From NCBI GenBank assembly GCA_947484175.1, contig CANKOI010000026.1:1-44553 (forward strand): DNA of 44,553 nt, given 5' to 3'. Under the pieces are notes generated by a model that saw nothing but the letters and a program-made list of their open reading frames with translations, had not been told where the DNA came from and searched no databases. The stretch comes from Deltaproteobacteria bacterium (GTDB lineage Bacteria > Myxococcota_A > UBA796 > SXON01). Of the stretch, positions 17,272 through 25,985 are shown piece by piece. Each line of letters opens with the position of its first letter. Position 1 is the first letter of the stretch. A program made the position numbers and the translations under genes.

Positions 17272-17340
17272 GCGAGGGGTGAATCCCGCTGGCCGACGGT
17301 CCGGGAGCCGATTAGAAGCCGGCCGGAAATCGGAGCCTCC

Positions 17341-17754
17341 GTGGAACGCACCCTCTCGATCATCAAGCCCGACGCCGTGAAGGCGCAGAACATCGGAAAC
17401 ATCGTGGCGCGCCTCGAAGGCGAGGGCCTACGCATCGCCGCGATGAAGCGGATTCGCCTCGACCGGCGCATGGCCGAAGGCTTCTACGCCGAACACGCGG
17501 GTCGCGGCTTCTTCGACGAGCTGGTCACGTTCATGTCGAGCGGCCCGGTCGTGGTGATGTGCCTCGAAGGGGACGACGCGATCGTGCGCTACCGCGCCAT
17601 CATGGGCGCCACCAACCCCGCCAACGCGGCCGAGGGCACGCTCCGCAAGCTCTACGCCAGTTCCGTGGGCGAGAACGCCGTGCACGGCTCCGACTCGCCG
17701 GCGAGCGCCGCCCGCGAAGTCGCTTACTTCTTCGCCAGCACCGAAGTCGTCTGA
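17341..17754 (+). CDS. ndk: Nucleoside diphosphate kinase
   Basis: A 137-residue enzyme that exchanges the terminal phosphate between NTPs and NDPs. The N-terminal [12 protein letters not shown] and the active-site motif with phosphohistidine His115 ([10 protein letters not shown]) are intact. The start is GTG at 17341. It lies 69 bp after sucD, a common neighbour in delta-type proteobacteria, where GTP or ATP made by succinyl-CoA synthetase can be passed on. The gap contains only a weak CCGATT/AATCGG stem. Confidence 0.95.
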   Translation: MERTLSIIKPDAVKAQNIGNIVARLEGEGLRIAAMKRIRLDRRMAEGFYAEHAGRGFFDELVTFMSSGPVVVMCLEGDDAIVRYRAIMGATNPANAAEGTLRKLYASSVGENAVHGSDSPASAAREVAYFFASTEVV

Positions 17755-17777
17755 CGTCGCATCGAGGTGCAGCCGGC

Positions 17778-17783
17778 TACACT
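17778..17783 (+). promoter_or_regulatory. Putative -10 box (TACACT)
   Basis: TACACT in CCGGCTACACT lies 17 bases before the ATG at 17801 and 23 bases after the ndk stop. It matches the GGCTACNNT context seen at 13944-13952 and 28003-28011. Confidence 0.35.
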
Positions 17784-17800
17784 CCCGCGGCGGAGTGGGC

Positions 17801-18586
17801 ATGAGCAAGCAGATCGGCGACGGCTACCACCTCAAGTTCACCATCGGCAAGGCGCTGTGGAACGAGCTCTTCGGGGCGGGCTTGCCCTTTGAGGTGGGGA
17901 AGGGAACCTTCGACCTGATGAAGCAGGTGCGTCTGGGCCTGAAGCAGATCGGCGTGCGCGATCGGGTTCGTGGCCTGCTTGAGGACCGGCAGGTGCAGTT
18001 CCCCGCCGTCGTTGTGCGCGGAAAGGAAGCGGCGGTGCGCGTGTGGGAGGGGCGCCGCGAAACGGTCTGGCGCGTCGTTGAGGATCTCGTGCGGGTGGAA
18101 GGAGACTGGAAGGTGGAGGTCGACCGCGAGGGCAGTGACTTCCACTATGGCAACCAGAAATTTGGTGTCGAGGCGCACGTGAAGGGCGTGGCCACCGGCA
18201 AGGTGTACCTGCTGCGCGAGAACATCGAGTTCCCGTTCGTGCTGGAGAAGCGGATCGGTGCGGAAGCCTCGCTCGGCGAAATCCACTACGACAAGGACCG
18301 GGGCGCGCTGATCGGTCGCCTAGAAGGCGTGGAGATCGACCTCGGCGACGCCTTCATTCTGCAGATGCTCAGCCGCGGGGTGGAGCGGCTCCTCAAGGAT
18401 CACGTCGAGAAGGTCAATCCCGTGCACATCTTGAAAAAGGCCCAGCTCGAAGAGATGGTTTCTCCGGCCGGGGGCCCCCTGAGGCTACGGATGGGCGTCG
18501 AAGACGTAGCACTCGACATCTCCGAAGAAGAAATGACCTTGAAGGTTCGTTTCGGCTTCACCCAGCTCCAGCTCGCTGCCAACTGA
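17801..18586 (+). CDS. Conserved-looking cytosolic protein of unknown function
   Basis: A 261-residue soluble protein without signal peptide or membrane segments. It is rich in Lys, Glu, Val and Arg with alternating strands (KVEVDREGSDFHYG, AEASLGEIHYD, LEGVEIDLGDAF). The pattern is of a beta-rich lipid-binding or tubular (AsmA/DUF4403-like) domain, but this is only an impression from composition. I do not recognise a family. ATG 17801 follows GGCGGAGTGGGC, a workable ribosome-binding site. The gene converges with the signal-peptidase-like gene, with 11 bp between the stops. Confidence 0.75.
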   Translation: MSKQIGDGYHLKFTIGKALWNELFGAGLPFEVGKGTFDLMKQVRLGLKQIGVRDRVRGLLEDRQVQFPAVVVRGKEAAVRVWEGRRETVWRVVEDLVRVEGDWKVEVDREGSDFHYGNQKFGVEAHVKGVATGKVYLLRENIEFPFVLEKRIGAEASLGEIHYDKDRGALIGRLEGVEIDLGDAFILQMLSRGVERLLKDHVEKVNPVHILKKAQLEEMVSPAGGPLRLRMGVEDVALDISEEEMTLKVRFGFTQLQLAAN

Positions 18587-18597
18587 CTTCGTCCGGT

Positions 18598-19191
18598 TCA
18601 GACCGGCTTAAGCTTCGAGGAGCGCGGCACCACAGCAGGCTCGCCCCTCGTGCCGAACAGGCTCCGCCACGGGGTCGTGGGCGCCCCGATCCTCGCGACG
18701 ACCACTCCGCCGATCGAGGTGAGCGGCACGGCCCCCCACCAGCGGCTGTCGAGCGCTGCGTCGCGGTTGTCGGCGCTGAGGTAGGCACGGTCGTCGGGCA
18801 CGCCCGTTTCGGGGAACTCCTGGCGGGTGGGCAGGGGGGCACGCAGGGTGACATGGTCGGACTCGAGCAGCACGGGCCTGCCCTCGAACTCGCCCATGTC
18901 GAGCAGCCGCACCTTCGGGCGCGCCCCTGTGCGGAAGGCCCGGCCGTCGTAGCGCACCGCCCCCCCCACCGTTTCTACGCGGCGAAGCGTGAACCGGGCG
19001 GGGTCGAGGGGGTCGCTCAGCGCCACGATGTCGCCCTCGCGGGGCGCGAGTGGCAGTACGAGGACGACGTCGCCAGCGAGAAGCGTGGGGCTCATGCCGG
19101 TGTCGGGCACGATGGCGAGGCGGGTGCTCAGCAGCGCGCCGAGGCCGAGGGCCGTGAGGAGCGCGATCCCGCGAACGCGGCTGCGGGTCAT
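18598..19191 (-). CDS. Signal peptidase I (S26)-like protein lacking the catalytic Ser and Lys
   Basis: A 197-residue protein with one N-terminal membrane helix and the S26 fold landmarks: MSPTLLAGDVVLV (box B), REGDIVALSDP, and LSADNRDAALDSRWWGAVP (box E, GDNRxxSxDSR-like). In box B the nucleophile position (SMxPT in active enzymes) is Gly32 (GMSPT). In box D the general-base Lys of the IKRV segment is replaced (TLRRV, residues 68-72). It is therefore predicted to be inactive as a Ser-Lys peptidase, perhaps a substrate-binding or regulatory homologue. It starts 4 bp after the stop of the FG-GAP lipoprotein gene, so they form one operon. Confidence 0.8.
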   Translation of the reverse strand: MTRSRVRGIALLTALGLGALLSTRLAIVPDTGMSPTLLAGDVVLVLPLAPREGDIVALSDPLDPARFTLRRVETVGGAVRYDGRAFRTGARPKVRLLDMGEFEGRPVLLESDHVTLRAPLPTRQEFPETGVPDDRAYLSADNRDAALDSRWWGAVPLTSIGGVVVARIGAPTTPWRSLFGTRGEPAVVPRSSKLKPV

Positions 19192-19195
19192 TCGG

Positions 19196-21088
19196 CTACT
19201 CGCAGAAGGGCTTCTTGAGCAGGGCCTCGTTGTTCACTTCGTCGCATTCGCTCACGGCCCCGGTGCCGGTGCCGTTGTCGTCGACGACGAGCACGATCTT
19301 CCCGACGCCCTCGAGGTAGCTCGTGTCGGCGGCGAACACCACGGCCTCGCTCGACATGCCGGAGACCGTGTCGGCGGTGGTCTGCTGGGCGTCGAGCAGC
19401 GTTCGGGTGCCGCCGTCGTCGGCGTACAACGCGAGCCAGGTGCCCGCCGGCATCGTGGAAACGCCGGTGTTGCGCGCCCGCCCCGTCACGATGAACCAGC
19501 CACGGTCGCAGTCGTCGTCGCAGGAGCTCAGGATTTCCGCCTCGAGCTCGGCGCCGAGGGCTTCGCCGGGAGGGAGCGCTTGTGCGGAGTGAAAGTTGTT
19601 GTAGATGGTGAAGTTCGGCGTGGCGGTCTTGGGGATCGTGAGGTCGTCGTTCACGTGGGTGATGCTGTAGGCGTGTTGGTTCCACACGGACCGTGCCGGG
19701 GCCCAGGAGTTGTTCTTGTCGCGGTACACGGAGAAGCCGGCTCCGGCGCCGAAGTTCCCGTCGTGGGTGACCACGATGTCGGCGTGCCCGTCGGCGTTCA
19801 CATCCGCGATTGTGGGGTAGTCGTAGAGAGTGTCGGACTGGTGTTCGTCGCTCTTGAACTTCAGGGTGCCCGTGACGCCGTCGAACCCGTACACGGCCAC
19901 CTCGTCGACGTAGACCACCTCCTGCACCCCGTCGCCTTCGAAGTCGAACATCGAGGCGCCGGTGGCGCCCGTGGTGTCGGTAATCTTGGCGTTCCAAAGC
20001 ACGGAGCCATCCTCGCCGTTGACGGCCCAGAGGTTGTTGGCCCTCGCGGCCACCACCTCCGGGAGCCCGTCGCCATCGATGTCGGCGATGGAGGCGTTGG
20101 ACATGATTCCCGGGGTGTCGCCACGCGCGCCCGGCAACTCATAGCGCCACATCTCGGTGCCGTCGGTGTCGTGGGCCACCAGCACGCCGTAGGTGGCGCG
20201 CACGAACTCGCCCTCCGGGTCGCCGTCGAGGTTCGCGATCGCGGCGGCTCCGTCGTCGTCGTGGGTCTTCATCGTCTCGCGGCCGTCGGGGTCGTAGAAG
20301 GCGTTACCCACGACCACCTCGTCGGTGCCGTCGAGGTCCATGTCGGCGATCGCGGGCATCGCACCCTCCCCGTACAGGGGCCCCACGCCGAAGTAGTTGT
20401 CGCAGCCGCGGCCCGAACGCCCCACGCCGCGCTCGGTGAGGTCGTCGTTGAGGATCACCCGGCCCGCCACGATCTCTGCGTGCCCGTCGTGGTCCATGTC
20501 GGCGACCGCGATGCCCGTGACTTGGTCGAACTCGCCGTCGACGTAGTGTGCCGACTCCGCCAGTTCGTTCCCTTCGTCGTCGAACATCACTATCGACACC
20601 TCCGAGTTGGACACGAGGTTGTAGACGTGCAGGCGGACGGCAAGGATCTCGGCGTGCCCGTCGCCATCGAGGTCGGCGAGGGTGGGGCCTGAACCGTACG
20701 CGATCTTGGCGCCGCGGGTTTCCCACAAGAGCGAGCCCTCGCCCGTGTAGGCCACGAGCTCGCCCTGGGCCTCGAAGAGCCACCCCATCGTGACCACCAC
20801 GTCGGGCATCCCGTTCCCGTCGATGTCACCCACGGCCGGTTGCGAGCACGCATTGCCCTCGACCTCCCAGGACACCACCGGCTCAAAGCCGCTGATCGCG
20901 TGCCCGCACGTGTCGGAGAGCGTCACTTCTTCGGCAGGGAACTCTTCGGGGTCGCAGGCTCCGAGTTCCTCTTCTTCCGGGTCGAATCCCGAGTCGCGTT
21001 CGGGGTCTTTCCCGGGGTCGGTGCCGAGGCCCTCGAGGTTGAAGTCGGAGCAGGCGGCGAGCAGCACGGTGACGGGGAGGATGCGCAT
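19196..21088 (-). CDS. FG-GAP/VCBS-repeat lipoprotein with a CARDB-like C-terminus
   Basis: A 630-residue surface lipoprotein. The signal peptide MRILPVTVLLAAC gives lipidation at Cys13. An acidic linker precedes a series of FG-GAP/VCBS units with calcium-loop motifs such as DIDGNGMPDVV, DLDGDGHAEIL, DMDHDGHAEIV, DIDGDGLPEVV and DVNADGHADIV, predicted to form a beta-propeller. A segment with WNQHAYSITHVNDD is followed by a CARDB-type adhesion domain (VTGRARNTGVSTMPAGTW to the end). Such proteins usually act in adhesion or as extracellular scaffolds. The start is 40 bp from the divergent kinase start. It is the first gene of a two-gene operon with the inactive signal-peptidase homologue. Confidence 0.88.
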   Translation of the reverse strand: MRILPVTVLLAACSDFNLEGLGTDPGKDPERDSGFDPEEEELGACDPEEFPAEEVTLSDTCGHAISGFEPVVSWEVEGNACSQPAVGDIDGNGMPDVVVTMGWLFEAQGELVAYTGEGSLLWETRGAKIAYGSGPTLADLDGDGHAEILAVRLHVYNLVSNSEVSIVMFDDEGNELAESAHYVDGEFDQVTGIAVADMDHDGHAEIVAGRVILNDDLTERGVGRSGRGCDNYFGVGPLYGEGAMPAIADMDLDGTDEVVVGNAFYDPDGRETMKTHDDDGAAAIANLDGDPEGEFVRATYGVLVAHDTDGTEMWRYELPGARGDTPGIMSNASIADIDGDGLPEVVAARANNLWAVNGEDGSVLWNAKITDTTGATGASMFDFEGDGVQEVVYVDEVAVYGFDGVTGTLKFKSDEHQSDTLYDYPTIADVNADGHADIVVTHDGNFGAGAGFSVYRDKNNSWAPARSVWNQHAYSITHVNDDLTIPKTATPNFTIYNNFHSAQALPPGEALGAELEAEILSSCDDDCDRGWFIVTGRARNTGVSTMPAGTWLALYADDGGTRTLLDAQQTTADTVSGMSSEAVVFAADTSYLEGVGKIVLVVDDNGTGTGAVSECDEVNNEALLKKPFCE

Positions 21089-21128
21089 GGTCGGCCGCCT
21101 AACGTGGATTGGGATAGGAGGGGCGTTG

Positions 21129-22736
21129 ATGTCTACGGACGAAAGCAGCGAGTTGGAGCGGCTTCGCGCGGAGCTCGCGGAGCTGCGCTCGCGTTTCCAC
21201 CTTCTCGTGGAGAGCAGCGCCGAAGCCATGTACCTCAAGGACGCAGACAGCCGCTATGTCTACGTTAATCCTGCGGCCGCCGCCATGATGTTTCGTCGTC
21301 CCGAGGAGCTGATCGGCGCCTCCGATGACGGCGTCTTCGAGCCCGACGTGGTGCAGGAAATCCGGGCCGACGACGAACGGGTGATGCGTACCCGGCAGAC
21401 GGCGGCCATCCGGACGGCCCGGGTGATGGGCGACGGAGTTGCCTTGGAGTATGACACGGTCAAGAGGCCGTGGGTCGACGAGGCGGGCCACATTCAAGGC
21501 GTGATCGGCGTGACGAGCGAAGTGTCCGAGCTGGCCGCCCTCCAGCGGGTGGCCGCCCAAGCGGCGATGGAGCGAGAGGCCAACGAACGGCGCGAGGTTG
21601 AGGGGCAGCTCCGGCGCGCCGACCGTCTCGTCTCTGCGGGCGTGCTCGCCGGCAGTCTCGTCCACGAGATCCGCAACCCGCTCGCCTTCGTACTCGCGGC
21701 CACCCGCGAGGCGCACCAAGCTTCCACTGTGCCGGCTGAGGCCGCGCGTCTCGCCGACATCGTCGACGCCGCCGAGCGCATCGAGGGCATCATCAGCGCG
21801 GCCTCGGGGCTCGCGCGCGCAGACCACTCTGGGCTGGGCGCGATCGACGTGGAGGCCGCCATCGATCGTGCGATCCTTCTCGCGGGCGCACGAATGCGGG
21901 GCGGCGCGAGCGTGCACCGCACGAAGGGGGGAGTGCCCGCGGTGCTCGCCTCGGACCCGCGGCTGGTGCAGGTCTTGTTGAACCTGCTGGTCAATGCAGC
22001 GCAGGCCATCGAGGAGTCCGGCCGCGTCGGCACGATCGGGGTGAGCACCGGGATCGAAGGCGGTGCGGTGGTCGTGCGCGTGCACGACACGGGCCCGGGT
22101 GTGCCTTCAGAAGTGGCCCAGCGCCTCTTCAAACCCTTCTCCACGACCAAGGCTGGCGACGAAGGCGCCGGGCTGGGCTTGTGGGTGTCGCACGGAATTG
22201 TGCATGAATTCGGGGGGGCGTTGGAGCTGGAGAACCCGGGTCAGCTAGGAGCCAGCTTCGTCGTTCGCCTCAAACCAGCGGAGAACGGAGCCAGCGAGAA
22301 GCCGAAGGACGGGTTCAGCAATGATGGGCCGGCTGCGGGTGAATCGCCCCTGGCTCTCGCCCCCGCAAGGCTGCCTCGCCTGCTGCTCGTCGACGACGAA
22401 GTGTTGATCCGAGGGGTCATCGAGGAGGGCCTGGAGGCCTCGTTCGTGGTGGTTTCCTGCGGCGGCGTCTCGGAGGCGCTGTCGCGCCTAGAGGCAGGCG
22501 ACCGTTTCGACCTCGTCCTGTGCGACTTGGTGATGCCCGATGGAGGGGGCGCTCGCTTGCACGCCGAGCTCCGCCGGTTCGCTCCCGCCTCGCCGATCCT
22601 CTTCATGTCCGGTGGCGCGCCCAGCGCGTCGGCCCGTGATTTTCTCGCGCGTGAGGGCATCGAGCCCATCCAGAAGCCCTTCCGCCTCGGCGCACTGCGC
22701 CGCCGGCTCTTGGAGGCGATCCCCGGCGCGCATTGA
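21129..22736 (+). CDS. Soluble PAS-domain hybrid histidine kinase with C-terminal receiver
   Basis: A 535-residue cytosolic hybrid kinase. A short coiled coil (residues 5-25) precedes a PAS domain (about 24-135; YLKDADSRYVYVNPAA). After a second helix come the dimerisation/His box with His179 (VHEIRNPL), the ATPase domain (N box NLLVNAAQA, G1 HDTGPGVP, G2 GAGLGLWVSHGIV), and a receiver domain from about 417 with phospho-acceptor Asp466 (DLVLCDLVMPDG) and Lys in QKPFRL. No membrane segment is present, so it senses an internal signal through PAS. No output regulator is adjacent. A GGAGG stands about eight bases before the ATG. Confidence 0.92.
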   Translation: MSTDESSELERLRAELAELRSRFHLLVESSAEAMYLKDADSRYVYVNPAAAAMMFRRPEELIGASDDGVFEPDVVQEIRADDERVMRTRQTAAIRTARVMGDGVALEYDTVKRPWVDEAGHIQGVIGVTSEVSELAALQRVAAQAAMEREANERREVEGQLRRADRLVSAGVLAGSLVHEIRNPLAFVLAATREAHQASTVPAEAARLADIVDAAERIEGIISAASGLARADHSGLGAIDVEAAIDRAILLAGARMRGGASVHRTKGGVPAVLASDPRLVQVLLNLLVNAAQAIEESGRVGTIGVSTGIEGGAVVVRVHDTGPGVPSEVAQRLFKPFSTTKAGDEGAGLGLWVSHGIVHEFGGALELENPGQLGASFVVRLKPAENGASEKPKDGFSNDGPAAGESPLALAPARLPRLLLVDDEVLIRGVIEEGLEASFVVVSCGGVSEALSRLEAGDRFDLVLCDLVMPDGGGARLHAELRRFAPASPILFMSGGAPSASARDFLAREGIEPIQKPFRLGALRRRLLEAIPGAH

Positions 22737-22748
22737 CGCGCCCACGGC

Positions 22749-23783
22749 TTACGCGCCCGGCAGCACGGCTTCGGTCAACCCGATTCGGCCTTGCGCGAAC
22801 CGTTGGGCTCGGTTCGCGTCGAGGTGCGTGGCGCGAGTGCCCTGGTCGTCTTCCAATATTGCTTCAATGACGGAAATATCCAGGGTGTAGGCAATTTTGT
22901 AGCGCCCGGTAACGAGCTGGATGGCGCCCAGCTCCGCGTCCAACTCGCCATCGGAGCGGAACGTCACGTGCACCTCGGCGGTGGCGGGGTCGTCGTCCTT
23001 TCGGCCGGTCCACCTGGTCACGGGAGCCCGCACGCTCACGACGCGCAGGCCCAGCTTTTGCAGCTCGATGGTCATCGCATCTTCCAGTTGGCCAGGTGCT
23101 CGAACCGGGCGAGTGGCGCCCAGCGCCACGGCCCGGAGCCGCCGTTCCGTCTCCTTCAACGGGTCGACGACGGGGGGGGGGCGCCCCGCCTTCGTTACGG
23201 CCGGCACCGTCGGTTCCGGACGGGTCATCTCCGCGGCCGCCCACGCCCCGGCCAACAACAGCAGGCCTCCCGCGATCATGCCGAGCAGTCGCCAAGGGCG
23301 AATCAGGGGCACGGCCTCGTCCGCTATCGGGGGGGGCGGCGGTCGGCGCTTACGTTCGGGGAACCCGATGAGCAGGCCCAGATCGCGAGGGGCGGGGGGG
23401 GCGAGGGGAGGCGGGGCTGCTGCCGGCTCTTGGGGGCGCGGGGGCTCCGCCACCGGGACGGGAGGGGGGGGGCGGGCCACGACGATCGCCCGTGGCATCG
23501 CAGCAACGGAGCCCACTGGCAGCTCGGCAACCTCTTCCTCCGCTACATGAACGACTCGGTGCAGCGCCGCCTCGGCAGCTCCGTCGTCGACGGCGCTCCA
23601 CGCGTCCCAAGGGTCGGACGCCGGAGCGCGGTCCACACCCTCCCTGGTCTGCACCGGGCGCCATCCCCCGCCGACCCACCGCTCGGCGTCCTCCGCGACC
23701 ACACCCCGCTCACGCAGGAGCGTGAGCGCAGCTTCGTCCTCGACCTCAAACTCGTTCCCACCGGTGCGGATACGGATTGCCAT
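22749..23783 (-). CDS. Single-pass membrane protein with proline-rich linker, function unknown
   Basis: A 344-residue protein in four parts. A compact N-terminal domain (residues 1-45) resembles the small GYF-like or zinc-ribbon-like modules that begin many myxobacterial regulators, though no cysteines are present. A Pro/Ala/Glu-rich linker follows (about 95-150), then a transmembrane helix (RLLGMIAGGLLLLAGAWAAA) at about 168-187. The periplasmic alpha/beta domain has LEDAMTIELQKLGLRVVSV, reminiscent of small secretin- or BON-like folds. I recognise no family. It converges with the kinase gene (12 bp) and is divergent from the desaturase gene. Confidence 0.7.
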   Translation of the reverse strand: MAIRIRTGGNEFEVEDEAALTLLRERGVVAEDAERWVGGGWRPVQTREGVDRAPASDPWDAWSAVDDGAAEAALHRVVHVAEEEVAELPVGSVAAMPRAIVVARPPPPVPVAEPPRPQEPAAAPPPLAPPAPRDLGLLIGFPERKRRPPPPPIADEAVPLIRPWRLLGMIAGGLLLLAGAWAAAEMTRPEPTVPAVTKAGRPPPVVDPLKETERRLRAVALGATRPVRAPGQLEDAMTIELQKLGLRVVSVRAPVTRWTGRKDDDPATAEVHVTFRSDGELDAELGAIQLVTGRYKIAYTLDISVIEAILEDDQGTRATHLDANRAQRFAQGRIGLTEAVLPGA

Positions 23784-23896
23784 GCTCGGCCAACGTGCGC
23801 GGTCGTGCCTCTCCCGTCAATGGAATTTTCGGAAAGCGGCGATGCCCCCTTGCCGCAATCGGGTTCGTCCTGTAAGCACGCGCGAGGAGGGCTGGC

Positions 23897-24910
23897 ATGC
23901 GGACGGGTCCGGAGCTGGTTCGAGCGTCGAACGAATACGCGAAGGAGGACCGGGCGCTGACCTGGCGCCTCCTCGTCGTCGCGTTGGCGGTCTGGGCGGG
24001 AACGGTCTCGGTGGCGGCCTTCGGGCCGCTGTGGATCGCGGTCCCGGCCTCGTTGCTGACGGGCCTTCTGGTCGTGCGACTCTTCATCTTCTACCACGAC
24101 TATCTTCACGGTGCGATCCTTCAGGGTTCGACCGCGGGCGGCTGGGTGATGAAGGCGGTTGGCTACTACGTGCTCACGGGGCCGAGCGTGTGGAAAGAAA
24201 CCCACGACTACCACCACAAGCACACCGCCAAGATGGTGGGGGCCGCGATCGGGAGCTACCCCGTGGTCACTGTGGGGATGTGGCACCTCATGTCCCGCGG
24301 CCAACGCCTCGGGTACCGGTTTGTGCGCAACCCGCTCACCATGCTGTTCGGCTACGTCTTCATGTTCGTTCTGGGCATGTGCTTGGCCCCCTTCAAGCGT
24401 CAGCCGCGCCAGCACCTCGATGGGTTGCTCTCGCTCGTGTTCCAGTGGAGCTTCGCGGCGCTGGCGTGGTGGGCTTTCGGCTGGCAGGCTGCGCTGCTCG
24501 GGGTGATTCTTCCCGACGTGGTGGCCACTGCCACGGGCTCCTACCTGTTCTACGCTCAGCACAACTTTCCGGGCATGCAGATCCGCGGTCGGCGGGAGTG
24601 GGAGTACACCTTCGCCGCCCTCCACAGCTCATCGATGTTCGACATGAACCCCGTGATGCACTGGCTCACCGGCAACATCGGCTACCACCACGTTCACCAC
24701 TTGAATCACCGCATTCCGTTCTATCGGCTCCCCGAAGCGATGAGGGCGATGCCTGAGTTGCAAAACCCGCACCGCACCTCTTGGGCACCGCGCGATGTGT
24801 GGGCCTGCCTCCGCTTCCACATCTGGAGCCCGAAAGACGGCCGGATGCTTACCTACGCTGAGGCGGAACTGCGGAAACCCTCCCCCGACGAAGCGCTGGC
24901 CGCGAAGTAG
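23897..24910 (+). CDS. Membrane fatty acid desaturase
   Basis: A 337-residue member of the FA_desaturase superfamily. The di-iron histidine boxes are HDYLH (67-71), HDYHHKH (103-109) and GYHHVHHLNH (about 263-272), and four or more membrane helices are visible. It should introduce a double bond into an acyl chain of lipid, acyl-CoA or acyl-carrier substrates with O2 and an electron donor. The box pattern is close to acyl-lipid (omega/delta-12 type) desaturases. The start is preceded by GAGGAGGG. It lies 8 bp upstream of the LeuB-like gene, so they may be co-transcribed without an obvious functional link. Confidence 0.9.
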   Translation: MRTGPELVRASNEYAKEDRALTWRLLVVALAVWAGTVSVAAFGPLWIAVPASLLTGLLVVRLFIFYHDYLHGAILQGSTAGGWVMKAVGYYVLTGPSVWKETHDYHHKHTAKMVGAAIGSYPVVTVGMWHLMSRGQRLGYRFVRNPLTMLFGYVFMFVLGMCLAPFKRQPRQHLDGLLSLVFQWSFAALAWWAFGWQAALLGVILPDVVATATGSYLFYAQHNFPGMQIRGRREWEYTFAALHSSSMFDMNPVMHWLTGNIGYHHVHHLNHRIPFYRLPEAMRAMPELQNPHRTSWAPRDVWACLRFHIWSPKDGRMLTYAEAELRKPSPDEALAAK

Positions 24911-24918
24911 AGGTCGTC

Positions 24919-25953
24919 ATGAATCGAATCGCTGTGGTGCCGGGGGACGGCATCGGGACGGAAGTGATCACGCAGGGCCTGCGGGTGCTCTCCGCGCTCG
25001 CGCCCGACATCGAGACCGAACACTTCGACCTCGGGGCCGAGCGCTACCTGCGCGATGGCACCACCATGCCGCCCGATGTGATGCGGCGTTTCGGGAGCGA
25101 GTTCTCCGCGGTGCTGCTCGGGGCGCTCGGCGACCCGCGCGTTCCCAGCAACGTGCACGCGAAGGACATCCTCCTCGGCAGTCGCTTCGAGCTCGACCTG
25201 TACATCAACTTTCGCCCGTGCCGCCTGCTCGATGCCCGGTACTGCCCGCTGAAGGACCGAGTCGAGAGCGATGTCGACTTCGTGGTGTTCCGCGAGAACA
25301 CCGAGGGGCTCTACACGGGTGTGGGCGGGCAGTTCAAGCGGGGTACCGCCGACGAAGTCGCGATGGAGCAGGAGATCAACACGCGCAAGGGCGTGGAGCG
25401 CATCATCCGCGCGGCCTTCGTCTGGGCGCGTGAGAACGGACGCAAGAAGGTGTGTATGAGCGACAAGGCGAACGCCATGCGCCACGGGCACGACCTGTGG
25501 CAGCGGGTGTTCAAGCTGGTGGCCGGCGAATACCCTGAGATCGCGGCGTCGCACCTTTACGTCGACGTTTTGGCGATGCGGTTGGTGCAGGCGCCGCAGG
25601 ACTTCGAGGTGATCGTCACGAACAACCTGTTCGGCGACATCATCACCGACATCGGGGCCGCGCTGCAGGGCGGGATCGGTCTTGCCGCTTCGGGCAACCT
25701 CAACCCGGGCAAGGCGGCGCTGTTTGAGCCGGTGCACGGCAGTGCGCCCGACATCGCGGGCAAGGGCATCGCGAATCCGCTGGCGAGTGTGCTCACCGTG
25801 GGTATGCTGCTCGCCTATCTGGGCCGCCCCGAGTTGGAGCGCAGGGTGCAGGGGGCGGTGCAGCGCTGCCTGAAGGCGGGGCAGGTAACCCGCGAGCTCG
25901 GCGGCACACTGAGCACCCGCGAGGCCACCGACGCGGTGCTGGAAGCGTTGTAG
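24919..25953 (+). CDS. 3-isopropylmalate/isocitrate dehydrogenase family protein (LeuB-like)
   Basis: A 344-residue NAD-dependent beta-decarboxylating dehydrogenase. It has the N-terminal VPGDGIGTEV, the substrate-binding ELDLYINFRPCR arginines, FRENTEGLYTG, the KANAMRHGHDLW region, NNLFGDIITDIGA with the metal-binding aspartates, and EPVHGSAPDIAGKGIANPLA with the NAD-binding loop. EPVHGSAPDIAGKG fits LeuB best. No other leucine-pathway gene is adjacent, so tartrate or homoisocitrate dehydrogenase activity remains possible. It is separated from the desaturase by 8 bp. Confidence 0.85.
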   Translation: MNRIAVVPGDGIGTEVITQGLRVLSALAPDIETEHFDLGAERYLRDGTTMPPDVMRRFGSEFSAVLLGALGDPRVPSNVHAKDILLGSRFELDLYINFRPCRLLDARYCPLKDRVESDVDFVVFRENTEGLYTGVGGQFKRGTADEVAMEQEINTRKGVERIIRAAFVWARENGRKKVCMSDKANAMRHGHDLWQRVFKLVAGEYPEIAASHLYVDVLAMRLVQAPQDFEVIVTNNLFGDIITDIGAALQGGIGLAASGNLNPGKAALFEPVHGSAPDIAGKGIANPLASVLTVGMLLAYLGRPELERRVQGAVQRCLKAGQVTRELGGTLSTREATDAVLEAL

Positions 25954-25985
25954 GGGGCCGCGGGCCGCCGCTGCCTCGATCGACC

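Noticed and set aside
17272..17340. Terminator or riboswitch between sucD and ndk
   Set aside because: Only a 6-bp CCGATT/AATCGG pair is visible and no U-tract or conserved structure, too weak to report as a feature.
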